The notes: a model not told the origin generated them from the sequence alone. A stretch of DNA of 64,000 nucleotides from Pseudomonas sp. TNT3 (GCF_010095445.2 NZ_WFGV02000037.1:1-64000); one strand, 5' to 3'. Shown: positions 33,773 through 44,346, counted from the stretch's first letter. Translations and numbers: made by a program.

Positions 33773-35674
33773 CTACATCTCGACCTGCGTCCCCAATTCA
33801 ATCACCCGGTTCAGCGGCAGATTGAAGAAGCGCAAGTTGCCGTTGGCGTTCTGCAACATGAAGGCGAACAGCGCCTCACGCCAGCGCGCCATGCCTTCAA
33901 GCTTGGAGGCGATGACCGTCTCGCGGCTGAGGAAATAGGTGGTGCGCATCGGGCTGAAGTCCAGATCATCGAGGTGACACAACTTCAGCGCTTGCGGCAC
34001 GTCCGGCTCGTCGACGAAGCCAAAATGCAGGATCACCCGGAAGAACCCTTCGCCGTAGGAATCGACCTCGAAGCGCCGGGTCGGCGGCACCCGCGGGATG
34101 TCTTCGTACACCACGGTCAGCAACACCACTTGCTCGTGCAGCACCTGGTTATGCAACAGGTTATGCAACAGTGCGTGTGGCACGGCGTCCGGCCGTGCGG
34201 TCAGGAACACGGCGGTGCCCTGCACGCGATGCGGCGGTTGGACGCGAATACTGCTGATGAAGATCGGCAGCGGCAATCCGCCTTCATCCAGCCGCTCGAC
34301 CAGCAGTTGCTTGCCGCGCTTCCAGGTGGTCATCAGCACAAACAACGCGATACCGGCGATGACCGGGAATGCACCGCCCTGAACGATTTTCGGCACGTTG
34401 GCAGCGAAGTACAGACCGTCCACCAAGAGGAAACCGAGCAACACCGGCACGGCGAGGATCGGTGGCCATTTCCACAGCAGCAGCATCACGGCCGATACCA
34501 GAATGGTGGTCATCAGCATTGTGCCCGTCACCGCCACGCCATAGGCCGAGGCCAGGGCTCCGGAGGATTCGAAACCGAGCACCAACAGAATCACGCCGAC
34601 CATCAGCGCCCAGTTAACCGCGCCGATGTAGATCTGGCCTTGTTCGGCGCTGGACGTGTGGCGGATGTGCATGCGCGGAATGTAGCCGAGCTGGATCGCC
34701 TGACGAGTCAAGGAGAACGCACCGGAAATCACCGCCTGAGAGGCGATTACCGTGGCCATGGTCGACAACCCCACCAACGGAATCAACGCCCAGCTCGGAG
34801 CCAACAGGTAGAACGGGTTGCGTGCAGCTTCTGGATCACCGAGCAGCAACGCACCCTGGCCGAAGTAGTTCAGCACCAGCGCCGGCAGCACCAGGATGAA
34901 CCAGGCACGGGCAATCGGCTTGCGACCAAAGTGGCCCATGTCGGCGTACAGCGCTTCAGCACCGGTCAACGCCAGCACCACCGCACCGAGGATCGCCACA
35001 CCCATGCCCGGGTGAACGATGAAGAAGCGCACGCCCCATACAGGGTTCATCGCCTTCAAGACTTCCGGGTGTTGCATGATGCCGTAGACGCCGAGCGCCC
35101 CGAGCACCACAAACCAGGTCACCATGATCGGCCCGAAAAGAATGCCGATCCGCGCAGTGCCATGACTCTGAATCAGGAACAGTGCCACCAGCACGACCAG
35201 CGACAGTGGCACCACCCAATGGTCGATGCCATCGAATGCCAACCCCAGGCCTTCAATCGCCGAAAGGACCGAAATGGCCGGTGTGATCATGCTGTCACCG
35301 TAGAACAGCGCTGCACCGATCAGCCCGCACACCACCAGCAAGCTGCGCAACTTCGGGTGCCCCGCCGCTGCCCGCCGGGCCAGCGCCGTCAAGGCCATGA
35401 TCCCGCCTTCGCCCTGGTTGTCGGCACGCAAGACAAACATCATGTACTTGATCGAGACGACCCAGATCAGGGACCAGAAGATCAACGCCAGGATGCCCAA
35501 CACACCGTCATGGTTGACCGGTACGCCATAGCCACCGGAAAACACTTCCTTGAGGGTATACAGCGGGCTCGTACCGATATCGCCATAAACCACCCCGACT
35601 GCCGCGACCAGCATGCCTATCGGCTTTGCTACCGAATGCTCGGCACCTGCCGCCTGACTACTTGCCTGCCCCAT
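33773..35674 (-). CDS. kup: Low-affinity potassium transporter Kup
   Basis: 633 residues. Twelve membrane helices occupy about residues 18-440. The family signature VGVVYGDIGTSPLYTLKEVF is near 26-45 and GALFYGDSMITPAISVLSA near 118. A cytosolic C-terminal domain follows. It is a K+/H+ symporter important at low pH. Divergent from rimO across 289 bp, matching the kup-rimO neighbourhood I recall from P. aeruginosa (PA0917-PA0916). Confidence 0.94.
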   Translation of the reverse strand: MGQASSQAAGAEHSVAKPIGMLVAAVGVVYGDIGTSPLYTLKEVFSGGYGVPVNHDGVLGILALIFWSLIWVVSIKYMMFVLRADNQGEGGIMALTALARRAAAGHPKLRSLLVVCGLIGAALFYGDSMITPAISVLSAIEGLGLAFDGIDHWVVPLSLVVLVALFLIQSHGTARIGILFGPIMVTWFVVLGALGVYGIMQHPEVLKAMNPVWGVRFFIVHPGMGVAILGAVVLALTGAEALYADMGHFGRKPIARAWFILVLPALVLNYFGQGALLLGDPEAARNPFYLLAPSWALIPLVGLSTMATVIASQAVISGAFSLTRQAIQLGYIPRMHIRHTSSAEQGQIYIGAVNWALMVGVILLVLGFESSGALASAYGVAVTGTMLMTTILVSAVMLLLWKWPPILAVPVLLGFLLVDGLYFAANVPKIVQGGAFPVIAGIALFVLMTTWKRGKQLLVERLDEGGLPLPIFISSIRVQPPHRVQGTAVFLTARPDAVPHALLHNLLHNQVLHEQVVLLTVVYEDIPRVPPTRRFEVDSYGEGFFRVILHFGFVDEPDVPQALKLCHLDDLDFSPMRTTYFLSRETVIASKLEGMARWREALFAFMLQNANGNLRFFNLPLNRVIELGTQVEM

Positions 35675-35963
35675 CTACCACTCCTACTACCCAGACCGGG
35701 CTTCTTTGGAAGAAGCACTATGCTTTGCCACGCAGCATGCGCTGTTTTACTTACGGTTACAGACGTTTTATTGACTATAAAAATTCGGTAAAGCGTAACG
35801 GCGCGAAGCATAGCGCAGCACTCGTCGTATTTCCCTCCATAAAGCTGGTCAAGTGAGCTTGCCATCGCTAGAATTGCGCACTTTTTGATCAGAGGCGCGA
35901 TAAAGCGCCCGTCAGTCGCCTTGCCGTTCCCGGCTGGAGGCGTCACAAATACCGAGGTTAGAC

Positions 35964-37301
<1,338 letters not shown>

Positions 37302-37315
37302 ACGCAAAAAATATA

Positions 37316-37353
37316 AAAAGCCCTGCTTTCTTGACGAGATGCGGGGCTTTTTT
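37316..37353 (+). terminator. Terminator of rimO
   Basis: AAAAAGCCCTGC / GCGGGGCTTTTTT hairpin starting 15 bp after the stop codon. Confidence 0.88.
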
Positions 37354-37413
37354 ACGTCTATCGTTTTGTAACGAAAGGATTCTTTTCATTCACTTCGCAA
37401 GGGGCATTGGGCC

Positions 37414-37887
37414 ATGCGCCACCATTCGGTTATCCACACACCGAAACACAGTGATTACGATGAACTCGTGCAAGTCTGGGAAGCCTCGGTGCGAGCGACG
37501 CATGACTTTCTCCCGGACAGCTACATCGAACTGCTGAAGAACCTGGTGCTGACCCGCTATCTGGATGCGGTCATGCTGATTTGCACCACAGACTCACGCC
37601 AACGCATCACCGGGTTCGCGGGGGTTGCGGCGGGCAAGATCGAGATGCTCTTCATCGACCCGGCGCATCGTGGCCAGGGTCTGGGGAAACAGCTGCTGCG
37701 CTATGCCATGGAACATCTGAATGCCGATGAACTGGACGTCAACGAACAGAACCCGCAGGCATTGGGGTTCTACTTCAAACAGGGCTTTGAGGTGATTGGT
37801 CGCTCAGAGCATGACGGTATGGGCCAGCCTTATCCGTTGTTGCACATGCGGCTGCGCCAGACGCAACAAATAACGCGAAATGGCTAA
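37414..37887 (+). CDS. GNAT family N-acetyltransferase
   Basis: 157 residues. A single GNAT domain with the acetyl-CoA pyrophosphate loop HRGQGLGKQLL (near 88-98) preceded by IEMLFIDPA, and the C-terminal NPQALGFYFKQGFEVIGRS. It resembles E. coli YjaB and other small GNAT enzymes of unknown substrate. Start ATG 37414 has AAGGGGC upstream. Flanked by the rimO terminator and a REP pair, so it stands alone. Confidence 0.82.
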   Translation: MRHHSVIHTPKHSDYDELVQVWEASVRATHDFLPDSYIELLKNLVLTRYLDAVMLICTTDSRQRITGFAGVAAGKIEMLFIDPAHRGQGLGKQLLRYAMEHLNADELDVNEQNPQALGFYFKQGFEVIGRSEHDGMGQPYPLLHMRLRQTQQITRNG

Positions 37888-37900
37888 TTAACCGTGAACA

Positions 37901-37987
37901 CTGTGGGAGCTGGCTCGCCGGCGATAGCATCAACTCGGTCCAACAGACAACCGTGTCGCTTGCATCGCCGGCAAGCCAGCTCCCACA
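37901..37987 (+). repeat. REP palindrome pair
   Basis: Arms ctgtgggagctggctcgccg and inverted copy ending ccagctcccaca. This gtgggagctggct subfamily differs from the gtaggagc elements. Confidence 0.8.
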
Positions 37988-38072
37988 TTAAAAGCACCTA
38001 CAGCAAATGGAGCCGGGATTAACCGGCGCCCAGCAGGTACAATGCCCACCCCTTTTTTGTTACGGCCCTGTC

Positions 38073-38783
38073 ATGACTGACCCGATTCGTCTCTCCAAAC
38101 GCCTCATCGAACTCGTCGGCTGTTCCCGTCGGGAGGCTGAGCTGTTCATCGAGGGCGGCTGGGTCACCGTGGATGGCGAGGTCATTGACGAGCCGCAGTT
38201 CAAGGTCGACACCCAGAAAGTCGAACTCGATCCAGAAGCCAAGGCCACCGCGCCAGAGCCGGTGACGATCTTGTTCAACGTTGCGGCAGGCATGGATGCG
38301 GAAACGGCCATGGCGACCATCAGCGCTGAAACCCTGAGCGAAGAACACCGCTTCAGCAAGCGGCCGCTCAAGGGTCACTTCCTGCGCCTGACCGCCAGTA
38401 CCGATCTGCAGGCCAATGCCAGCGGTCTTCTGGTGTTCACCCAGGACTGGAAGATCCTGCGCAAGCTCACAGCGGACGCCGCCAAGATCGAGCAGGAGTA
38501 TGTGGTCGAGGTGGAAGGCGAGATGGTCGCTCACGGCCTCAACCGCCTGAACCACGGCCTGACCTACAAGGGCAAGGAGCTGCCGGCGGTGAAAGCCAGC
38601 TGGCAGAACGAGAACCGCCTGCGTTTCGCCATGAAGAATCCACAACCGGGCGTGATCGCCCTGTTCTGCCAGGCCGTCGGCCTGAAGGTCGTCGCCATTC
38701 GTCGAATCCGTATTGGCGGCGTGTCCATCGGCAAAGTGCCCGTGGGGCAATGGCGCTACCTGTCCGGCAAAGAGAAGTTCTAA
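38073..38783 (+). CDS. RluB/RluF-family pseudouridine synthase homologue with altered active site
   Basis: 236 residues. An N-terminal S4 RNA-binding domain (SKRLIELVGCSRREAELFIEGGWVTVDG) is followed by a pseudouridine synthase domain. In this family the catalytic Asp sits in a GRLDxDxxGL context. Here the aligned stretch reads TDLQANASGLLVF: Gln113 occupies the catalytic Asp position and Asn the second Asp. The rest (EQEYVVEVEGE, GLKVVAIRRIRIG) is well conserved. It could be an RNA-binding protein that lost catalysis, or use Asp111. Start ATG 38073 is preferred to an upstream ATG lacking homology. Confidence 0.8.
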   Translation: MTDPIRLSKRLIELVGCSRREAELFIEGGWVTVDGEVIDEPQFKVDTQKVELDPEAKATAPEPVTILFNVAAGMDAETAMATISAETLSEEHRFSKRPLKGHFLRLTASTDLQANASGLLVFTQDWKILRKLTADAAKIEQEYVVEVEGEMVAHGLNRLNHGLTYKGKELPAVKASWQNENRLRFAMKNPQPGVIALFCQAVGLKVVAIRRIRIGGVSIGKVPVGQWRYLSGKEKF

Positions 38784-38859
38784 GACTTTTCTCGCCGCCA
38801 CACATTTTCGGCGCCGCTGCTTATGCGGCGCCCACTGCTGAATATCAGGATTGCACACC

Positions 38860-39330
38860 ATGATTCACAACGACGTACTGCGCAGCGTGCGCTACATGCT
38901 CGACATCAGCGACAAGAAAGTCATCGAGATCATCAAGCTCGGCGGCATGGACGTGTCCCTGGAAGACCTGTTGACCTATCTCGATAAGAAAGAGGAAGAC
39001 GAAGAAGGCTTTGTACGCTGCCCGGACGAAGTCATGGCGCACTTCCTCGACGGCCTGGTGATCTTCAAGCGCGGCAAGGACGACAGCCGTCCACCGCAGC
39101 CTATCGAAGTGCCGGTCACCAACAACGTCATCCTGAAGAAACTGCGCGTAGCCTTCGAACTGAAGGAAGACGACATGCACGCCATCCTCAAGGCCGCCGA
39201 GTTCCCGGTGTCCAAGCCTGAGTTGAGCGCGCTGTTCCGCAAGTTCGGCCACACCAACTACCGTACCTGCGGTGACCAGTTGCTGCGCAATTTCCTCAAG
39301 GGCCTGACCCTGCGCGTTCGCCCGCAGTAA
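38860..39330 (+). CDS. DUF1456 (YehS) family protein
   Basis: 156 residues made of two copies of the DUF1456 helical unit: NDVLRSVRYMLDISDKKVIEIIKLGG (near 3-28) and NNVILKKLRVAFELKEDDMHAILKAA (near 88-113). The ending KFGHTNYRTCGDQLLRNFLKGL is also family-typical. A cytosolic protein of unknown function; E. coli YehS is the reference member. It follows the S4 protein by 76 bp. Confidence 0.85.
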   Translation: MIHNDVLRSVRYMLDISDKKVIEIIKLGGMDVSLEDLLTYLDKKEEDEEGFVRCPDEVMAHFLDGLVIFKRGKDDSRPPQPIEVPVTNNVILKKLRVAFELKEDDMHAILKAAEFPVSKPELSALFRKFGHTNYRTCGDQLLRNFLKGLTLRVRPQ

Positions 39331-39341
39331 TAGTCTGCCAA

Positions 39342-39369
39342 CTGTAGGAGCGCACGCCGGCTCCTACAG
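39342..39369 (+). repeat. Short REP hairpin
   Basis: CTGTAGGAGC and GCTCCTACAG are perfect inverted arms with an 8-base loop, a minimal REP immediately after the YehS gene. Confidence 0.75.
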
Positions 39370-39486
39370 AGGCGGTGGCGTTTCAGGGCTTAACCGAAAT
39401 GCTTCCCCATTCCTCGCAAAAATAGTGGCTCCGCTTTCAGCGGCTGACGACTAGGGTGTATTGACCCTCAGCTCTCAGGACTCGCC

Positions 39487-40257
39487 ATGCATCCCTACTT
39501 TTCCCTGCAAGGCCGCACCGCTCTGGTGACCGGTGGCACCCGCGGTATCGGCAAAATGATCGCCAAGGCTTATGTCGAAGCGGGTGCGACGGTGTACGTC
39601 TGCGCACGGGATGCCGAGGCGTGCCTGCAGACCGCCGAGGAATTAAGTGCCTTCGGCCAATGCCACGGGATGGCAGCCAATCTCGCCACCGAAGAAGGTG
39701 TTCTGCAGCTGGCGACGCGCCTGGGTGAGCACATCACTCACCTCGATATTCTGGTGAACAACGCAGGCACTACTTGGGGCGCACCGCTTGAGAGTTACCC
39801 CGTGAAGGGCTGGGAAAAGGTCATGCAGCTCAACGTGACCTCCGTGTTCAATTGCATTCAGCAGTTCCTGCCGCTCTTGAAAAAGGCCGGCTCAGCCGCG
39901 AACCCGGCGCGAATCATCAATATCGGTTCAGTCGCGGGGATCTCATCCTTTGGCGAGCAGGCCTATGCCTACGGCCCCAGTAAAGCGGCTTTGCATCAAC
40001 TGTCGCGAATTCTGGCGCGGGAACTGGTGAGTCAGCACATCAACGTCAACGTCATCGCACCGGGACGCTTTCCGAGCAAGATGACGCAGCACATTGGCGA
40101 TGACGAGCAGGCTCTGGCGCAAGACACGGCGTTGATTCCGATGAAGCGCTGGGGACGCGAGGAAGAGATGGCGGCGCTGGCCATCAGCCTGGCGAGTACA
40201 GCTGGGGCGTACATGACCGGGAATATTATTCCGTTGGATGGTGGGTTCAGTCTCTGA
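39487..40257 (+). CDS. rhlG: RhlG-like NADP-dependent short-chain dehydrogenase
   Basis: 256 residues, the length of P. aeruginosa RhlG, and beginning like it (MHPYFSL). Rossmann motif TGGTRGIG (near 17), NNAG (near 92), catalytic Ser in NIGSVAGISS and Tyr-x-x-x-Lys in YAYGPSK are intact. RhlG is a beta-ketoacyl reductase once assigned to rhamnolipid synthesis and now of uncertain role. No rhlAB genes are in the window, so a rhamnolipid function is not implied. Confidence 0.8.
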   Translation: MHPYFSLQGRTALVTGGTRGIGKMIAKAYVEAGATVYVCARDAEACLQTAEELSAFGQCHGMAANLATEEGVLQLATRLGEHITHLDILVNNAGTTWGAPLESYPVKGWEKVMQLNVTSVFNCIQQFLPLLKKAGSAANPARIINIGSVAGISSFGEQAYAYGPSKAALHQLSRILARELVSQHINVNVIAPGRFPSKMTQHIGDDEQALAQDTALIPMKRWGREEEMAALAISLASTAGAYMTGNIIPLDGGFSL

Positions 40258-40344
40258 GATAAGCGATGGCGGGCTGACAGTCAGCACCGATCCTGAGGTC
40301 GATCGGGTTATCATGCCCCCCCTGATCCCGCTTCGACCCTCATC

Positions 40345-41043
40345 ATGACCTACAGCGTTTCCCCCATCGGCTTCGTGCGCTCCTGCTTCAAGGAAAAGTT
40401 CGCCATCCCGCGCCAGCCACAACTGGCCCCGGCCGCTCGCGGCGTGCTGGAACTGGTGGCACCGTTCGATCAGGGGGACGCCGTGCAGGGACTGGAGCAG
40501 GTCAGCCACGTCTGGCTGCTGTTCCTGTTCCATCAGGCGCTGGAAGAAAAACCCAGGCTGAAAGTCCGCCCGCCCCGTCTTGGCGGCAACAAGTCCATGG
40601 GCGTGTTCGCCACCCGCGCGACGCATCGGCCCAATGGCATCGGTCAATCCGTGGTGAAACTCGACAAGGTCGAAGCCAATCGACTGTTCATCTCCGGCAT
40701 CGACCTGCTGGACGGCACACCGATTCTCGATATCAAACCGTACGTCCCCTATGCCGACATCATCGACACAGCCTCCAACAGCATTGCCAGTGCCGCCCCC
40801 CAATTGATTCCCGTGCAGTGGACGGACTCGGCACTGAAACAGGCTCACGGGCATGCTCAGCGGCTGGAAGAGCCATTGGTCCAGCTGGTTGAGCAATGTT
40901 TGGCGCAGGATCCACGGCCGGCGTATCAGACGCCTGTTCCTGAGCGGGAGTATGGCGCGCAGTTCTGGGATGTGGATGTGCGGTGGCATTACCCCGAGGC
41001 GGGGGTTATTCGCGTCCTGGAGGTCATTTCCGCCAAAGCCTGA
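40345..41043 (+). CDS. trmO: tRNA (N6-threonylcarbamoyladenosine-37)-N6-methyltransferase TrmO
   Basis: 232 residues. Family motifs RQPQLAPAARGVLEL, LEQVSHVWLLFLFHQ, GVFATRATHRPNGIGQSVVKL and LDIKPYVPYAD are clear. It uses SAM to turn t6A37 into m6t6A37 in tRNA-Thr (E. coli TsaA/YaeB). It follows rhlG by 87 bp and is closed by the terminator at 41056-41095. Confidence 0.92.
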   Translation: MTYSVSPIGFVRSCFKEKFAIPRQPQLAPAARGVLELVAPFDQGDAVQGLEQVSHVWLLFLFHQALEEKPRLKVRPPRLGGNKSMGVFATRATHRPNGIGQSVVKLDKVEANRLFISGIDLLDGTPILDIKPYVPYADIIDTASNSIASAAPQLIPVQWTDSALKQAHGHAQRLEEPLVQLVEQCLAQDPRPAYQTPVPEREYGAQFWDVDVRWHYPEAGVIRVLEVISAKA

Positions 41044-41055
41044 TCGCCAGAAACG

Positions 41056-41095
41056 AAAAAGCCCGCATGACCATCTCAGGCCATGCGGGCTTTTC
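41056..41095 (+). terminator. Terminator of trmO
   Basis: AAAAAGCCCGCATG... paired with CATGCGGGCTTTT, stem of about 9 GC-rich pairs, 12 bp after the stop. Confidence 0.9.
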
Positions 41096-41113
41096 TTTGC
41101 GCTACACATCTAT

Positions 41114-41214
41114 TGTAGGAGCGAGCTTGCTCGCGAAAAACACCAAGTCAACGCATTCATTCTGGCTTCACGCGTCATCGTTCACGACCATCGCGAGCAA
41201 GCTCGCTCCTACAG
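41114..41214 (+). repeat. REP palindrome pair
   Basis: Arms tgtaggagcgagcttgctcg and inverted agcaagctcgctcctacag, between the convergent trmO and fpr genes. Confidence 0.85.
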
Positions 41215-41224
41215 GTGACCTAGG

Positions 41225-42004
41225 TCACTTCTCGACGAACGCACGCTCGATCAGGTAATCACCCGGCTCGCGCATCCGCGGCGAGACTTTCAGGCCGAAG
41301 CTGTTCAACACTTCGCTGGTCTCATCGAGCATGCTCGGGCTGCCGCACAGCATGGCACGGTCGTCCTGCGGGTTGATCGGTGGCAGACCGATGTCGCTGA
41401 ACAGCTTGCCGCTACGCATCAGGTCAGTCAGACGACCTTCGTTCTCGAACGGCTCACGGGTCACGGTTGGGTAGTAGATCAACTTGTCACGCAACGCATC
41501 GCCGAAGAACTCGTTCTGCGGCAAGTGCTCGGTGATGAATTCGCGGTAAGCGACTTCGTTGACGTAACGCACGCCGTGGCACAGGATCACTTTTTCGAAA
41601 CGCTCGTAGGTTTCCGGGTCCTGGATGACGCTCATGAAAGGCGCCAGACCGGTACCGGTGCTGAGCAGGTACAAGTGCTTGCCAGGCTTCAAGTCGTCCA
41701 GCACCAGCGTGCCCGTAGGCTTTTTGCTGATGATGATCTCGTCGCCTTCCTTCAGATGCTGCAACTGGGAAGTCAGCGGACCATCAGGCACCTTGATGCT
41801 GAAAAACTCGAGATGCTCTTCCCAGTTCGGGCTGGCAATCGAGTAAGCGCGCATAAGCGGGCGGCCATTGGGCTGTTGCAGGCCGATCATCACGAACTGA
41901 CCGTTCTCGAAGCGCAGGCCCGGATCGCGGGTGCACTTGAAGCTGAACAGAGTGTCGTTCCAGTGATGAACACTGAGGACACGCTCGTGGTTCATGTTGC
42001 TCAT
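41225..42004 (-). CDS. fpr: Ferredoxin/flavodoxin-NADP+ reductase
   Basis: 259 residues (258 in P. aeruginosa Fpr). FAD-binding RAYSIASPN (near 51), NADP-binding LLSTGTGLAPFMS (near 110), GSPSMLDE (near 223) and the C-terminal AFVEK are all present. It moves electrons between NADPH and ferredoxin or flavodoxin and protects against oxidative stress. Start ATG 42004 matches the conserved MSN...ERVLSVHHW beginning. It is divergent from finR, its superoxide-responsive regulator. Confidence 0.96.
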   Translation of the reverse strand: MSNMNHERVLSVHHWNDTLFSFKCTRDPGLRFENGQFVMIGLQQPNGRPLMRAYSIASPNWEEHLEFFSIKVPDGPLTSQLQHLKEGDEIIISKKPTGTLVLDDLKPGKHLYLLSTGTGLAPFMSVIQDPETYERFEKVILCHGVRYVNEVAYREFITEHLPQNEFFGDALRDKLIYYPTVTREPFENEGRLTDLMRSGKLFSDIGLPPINPQDDRAMLCGSPSMLDETSEVLNSFGLKVSPRMREPGDYLIERAFVEK

Positions 42005-42126
42005 GTACGGGGGACTCCTGGAGATTTTGCCTGCGCCGACGAGGTGCGCAATTGCATCGCATTCTAATCGCAGCGACAATATCTGTTAAATGGATTATTA
42101 AGATAAGGGTTATCGGTTATATCGAT
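42005..42126 (+). promoter_or_regulatory. Divergent fpr-finR control region
   Basis: 122 AT-rich bases between the start codons. TATCG-N7-CGATA (42111-42127) is a dyad overlapping the finR start, a possible autoregulatory site. FinR should bind between this and fpr. Promoter boxes cannot be assigned confidently. Confidence 0.5.
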
Positions 42127-43053
42127 ATGCGATTTACTCTCCGTCAACTTCAAGTATTCGTCGCTGTCGCCCAGCAGGAGAGCGTGTCCCGTGCTGCGGG
42201 CCTGCTTAACCTTTCGCAATCGGCGGCGAGCACCTCAATCACCGAGCTAGAGCGTCAGTGTAGCTGCCAGCTGTTCGACCGAGCCGGCAAACGGCTGAGC
42301 CTCAATGCCCTGGGTAAACAGCTATTGCCCCAAGCGGTGGCGCTGCTCGATCAGGCCAAAGAGATCGAAGACCTGCTTAATGGCAAGTCCGGTTTTGGCT
42401 CACTCGCAGTCGGCGCGACACTCACCATCGGTAATTACCTGGCAACTTTGCTGATCGGCAGCTTCATGCAGCGCCATCCGGAAAGCCAGGTGAAGCTGCA
42501 CGTGCAGAACACTGCCAATATCGTGCAACAAGTCGCTCACTATGAAATTGATCTGGGTCTAATCGAAGGCGACTGCAGCCATCCGGACATCGAAGTGCAA
42601 AGCTGGGTCGAGGATGAGTTGGTGGTGTTCTGCGCACCGCAGCATCCCTTGGCCGTAAAAGGCACGGCGACCATGGAAGAACTGTCCCACGAGGCGTGGA
42701 TTTTGCGCGAGCAAGGCTCTGGCACGCGCCTGACCTTTGACCAAGCCATGCGTCATCATCGCAGCGCGCTGAACATTCGCCTGGAGCTTGAGCACACGGA
42801 GGCGATCAAACGCGCTGTGGAATCCGGTTTGGGGATTGGCTGTATTTCGCGGCTGGCGCTGCGCGATGCTTTCAGGCGTGGCAGCCTGGTACCGGTCGAA
42901 ACGCCGGACCTGGACCTGGCGCGGCAGTTCTATTTCATCTGGCACAAGCAGAAATACCAGACGTCAGCGATGCGCGAGTTTCTTGATCTGTGCCGCGCCT
43001 TCACCGCCGGGGTTCAGCGCAGCGACGAGATCGTCCTGCCCAACATCGCTTAA
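42127..43053 (+). CDS. finR: LysR-type regulator FinR
   Basis: 308 residues. N-terminal winged helix (MRFTLRQLQVFVAVAQQESVSRAAGLLNLSQSAAS...) and C-terminal periplasmic-binding-like effector domain. In Pseudomonas FinR activates fpr in response to superoxide and is transcribed divergently from it, exactly the arrangement here. Start ATG 42127 is chosen at the conserved LysR beginning. Its stop overlaps the convergent dgkA stop by a few bases. Confidence 0.9.
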   Translation: MRFTLRQLQVFVAVAQQESVSRAAGLLNLSQSAASTSITELERQCSCQLFDRAGKRLSLNALGKQLLPQAVALLDQAKEIEDLLNGKSGFGSLAVGATLTIGNYLATLLIGSFMQRHPESQVKLHVQNTANIVQQVAHYEIDLGLIEGDCSHPDIEVQSWVEDELVVFCAPQHPLAVKGTATMEELSHEAWILREQGSGTRLTFDQAMRHHRSALNIRLELEHTEAIKRAVESGLGIGCISRLALRDAFRRGSLVPVETPDLDLARQFYFIWHKQKYQTSAMREFLDLCRAFTAGVQRSDEIVLPNIA

Positions 43054-43412
43054 AGCAGAATGACTGCCCACACCAAAGCGATCATGGTCAACGCCACAAA
43101 CTGAGCGGCGCTGCCCATGTCCTTGGCGTTCTTGGACAGCGGGTGCAATTCGAGGGAGATACGGTCGATGGCCGCTTCCACCGCGGAATTGAGCAGCTCG
43201 ACAATCAATGCCAGCAGGCACACGGCAATCAGCAGCGCCTGTTCGACGCGGCTCACGTTCAAGAAGAACGACAAGGGGATGAGCACGACGTTGAGCAACA
43301 CGAGCTGACGAAAAGCCGCCTCGCCAGTGAAGGCAGCGCGCAAGCCGTCCAGTGAATAGCCTGAAGCATTAAGGATGCGTTTTAGGCCGGTCTGGCCTTT
43401 GAAAGGAGACAT
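43050..43412 (-). CDS. dgkA: Diacylglycerol kinase
   Basis: 120 residues with three membrane helices and the signature ELLNSAVEAAIDRI (near 66-79), which holds the catalytic and metal-binding Glu residues. It recycles diacylglycerol to phosphatidate in the inner membrane. Start at MSPFKGQTG (43412). Its TAA and that of finR overlap in opposite directions (43050-43053). It lies downstream of erdR, the same pairing as P. aeruginosa PA3603-PA3604. Confidence 0.93.
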   Translation of the reverse strand: MSPFKGQTGLKRILNASGYSLDGLRAAFTGEAAFRQLVLLNVVLIPLSFFLNVSRVEQALLIAVCLLALIVELLNSAVEAAIDRISLELHPLSKNAKDMGSAAQFVALTMIALVWAVILL

Positions 43413-43487
43413 AAAGTAGTCAACTGAACCAAAAAGAAGTGGGAAAGCTAGATCAAGCGAAGTCAAAAAAGCGTGAACATGCGCGCT

Positions 43488-44138
43488 TTAGTGACTCGAA
43501 ATTGACTCAAGTTGTTGCAAGAGCAGCGCGGCCTGGGTCCTGGTCCGCACATTGAGCTTACGGAAAATGGCGGTGACGTGAGCCTTGATGGTCGCTTCCG
43601 ACACACTTAACTCGTACGCAATCTGCTTATTGAGCAACCCTTCACAGACCATCGTCAACACCCGGAACTGCTGGGGTGTCAGACTTGCCAGCCCTTCACT
43701 CGCGGCCTTGGCTTCATCAGAAACACTGACGGCTTCGAAGGCTTGAGGGGGCCAGAATACGTCGCCATCCAACACAGCCTTCACGGCTTTTTGAATGACG
43801 CTCAAGTCACTGGACTTGGGAATAAAACCGCTGGCGCCAAATTCACGGGACTTGACCATGATCGAGGCTTCTTCCTGGGCCGACACCATGACCACGGGAA
43901 TCTGCGGGTACTGACCACGCAACAGCACTAACCCGGAAAAACCATAGGCACCGGGCATGTTCAGGTCCAGCAACACCAGATCCCAGTCAGACTTTTCGTC
44001 CAGGCGGGTTTCCAGCTCGGCGATACTCGCCACTTCCACCAGGCGGACATCCGGGCCAAGGCCCAGGGTCAACGCTTGATGCAGCGCGCTGCGGAAAAGA
44101 GGGTGGTCATCGGCAATCAGGATTTCGTATGTGGCCAT
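43488..44138 (-). CDS. erdR: LuxR-type response regulator ErdR
   Basis: 216 residues. Receiver domain with ADDH near 9-12 and phosphorylatable Asp58 in LLDLNMPG. The C-terminal LuxR-type helix-turn-helix includes LTPQQFRVLTMVCEGLLNKQIA. ErdR with the MxtR sensor (CrbS/CrbR homologues) controls acetate utilisation (acsA) and, in P. aeruginosa, ethanol oxidation. The sensor gene is not in this window. Identification rests on the dgkA neighbourhood and sequence. Confidence 0.87.
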   Translation of the reverse strand: MATYEILIADDHPLFRSALHQALTLGLGPDVRLVEVASIAELETRLDEKSDWDLVLLDLNMPGAYGFSGLVLLRGQYPQIPVVMVSAQEEASIMVKSREFGASGFIPKSSDLSVIQKAVKAVLDGDVFWPPQAFEAVSVSDEAKAASEGLASLTPQQFRVLTMVCEGLLNKQIAYELSVSEATIKAHVTAIFRKLNVRTRTQAALLLQQLESISSH

Positions 44139-44346
44139 TTTTCAAATGATCCTGTTTTTCAAACAACTCGAGGTGCCGCCACGGAGCGGCACCAACAGGG
44201 CACGTTCAACACCAATAACGTGGTTCTTCACGTAAAAAAACGGTGTATCAAACTTTGGCCGCGCCCTAATCGGCGCCAAGCATGCCCAGCGAAGACGGGG
44301 TGGTCAAGTTACATGGCCGTCCCGTTCGTTGCAGTATGGGCGAAGC
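44139..44346 (-). other. erdR-DTW intergenic region with hairpin
   Basis: 208 bases. Inverted repeat GGTGCCGC/GCGGCACC (44172-44193) could end the DTW-gene transcript but lacks a T-tract. The erdR promoter must also be here; no boxes are obvious. Confidence 0.4.

Noticed and set aside
33638..35791. 717-codon frame opposite kup
   Set aside because: Low-complexity His/Gln/Arg composition typical of an antisense frame; Kup membrane helices are clear on the other strand.
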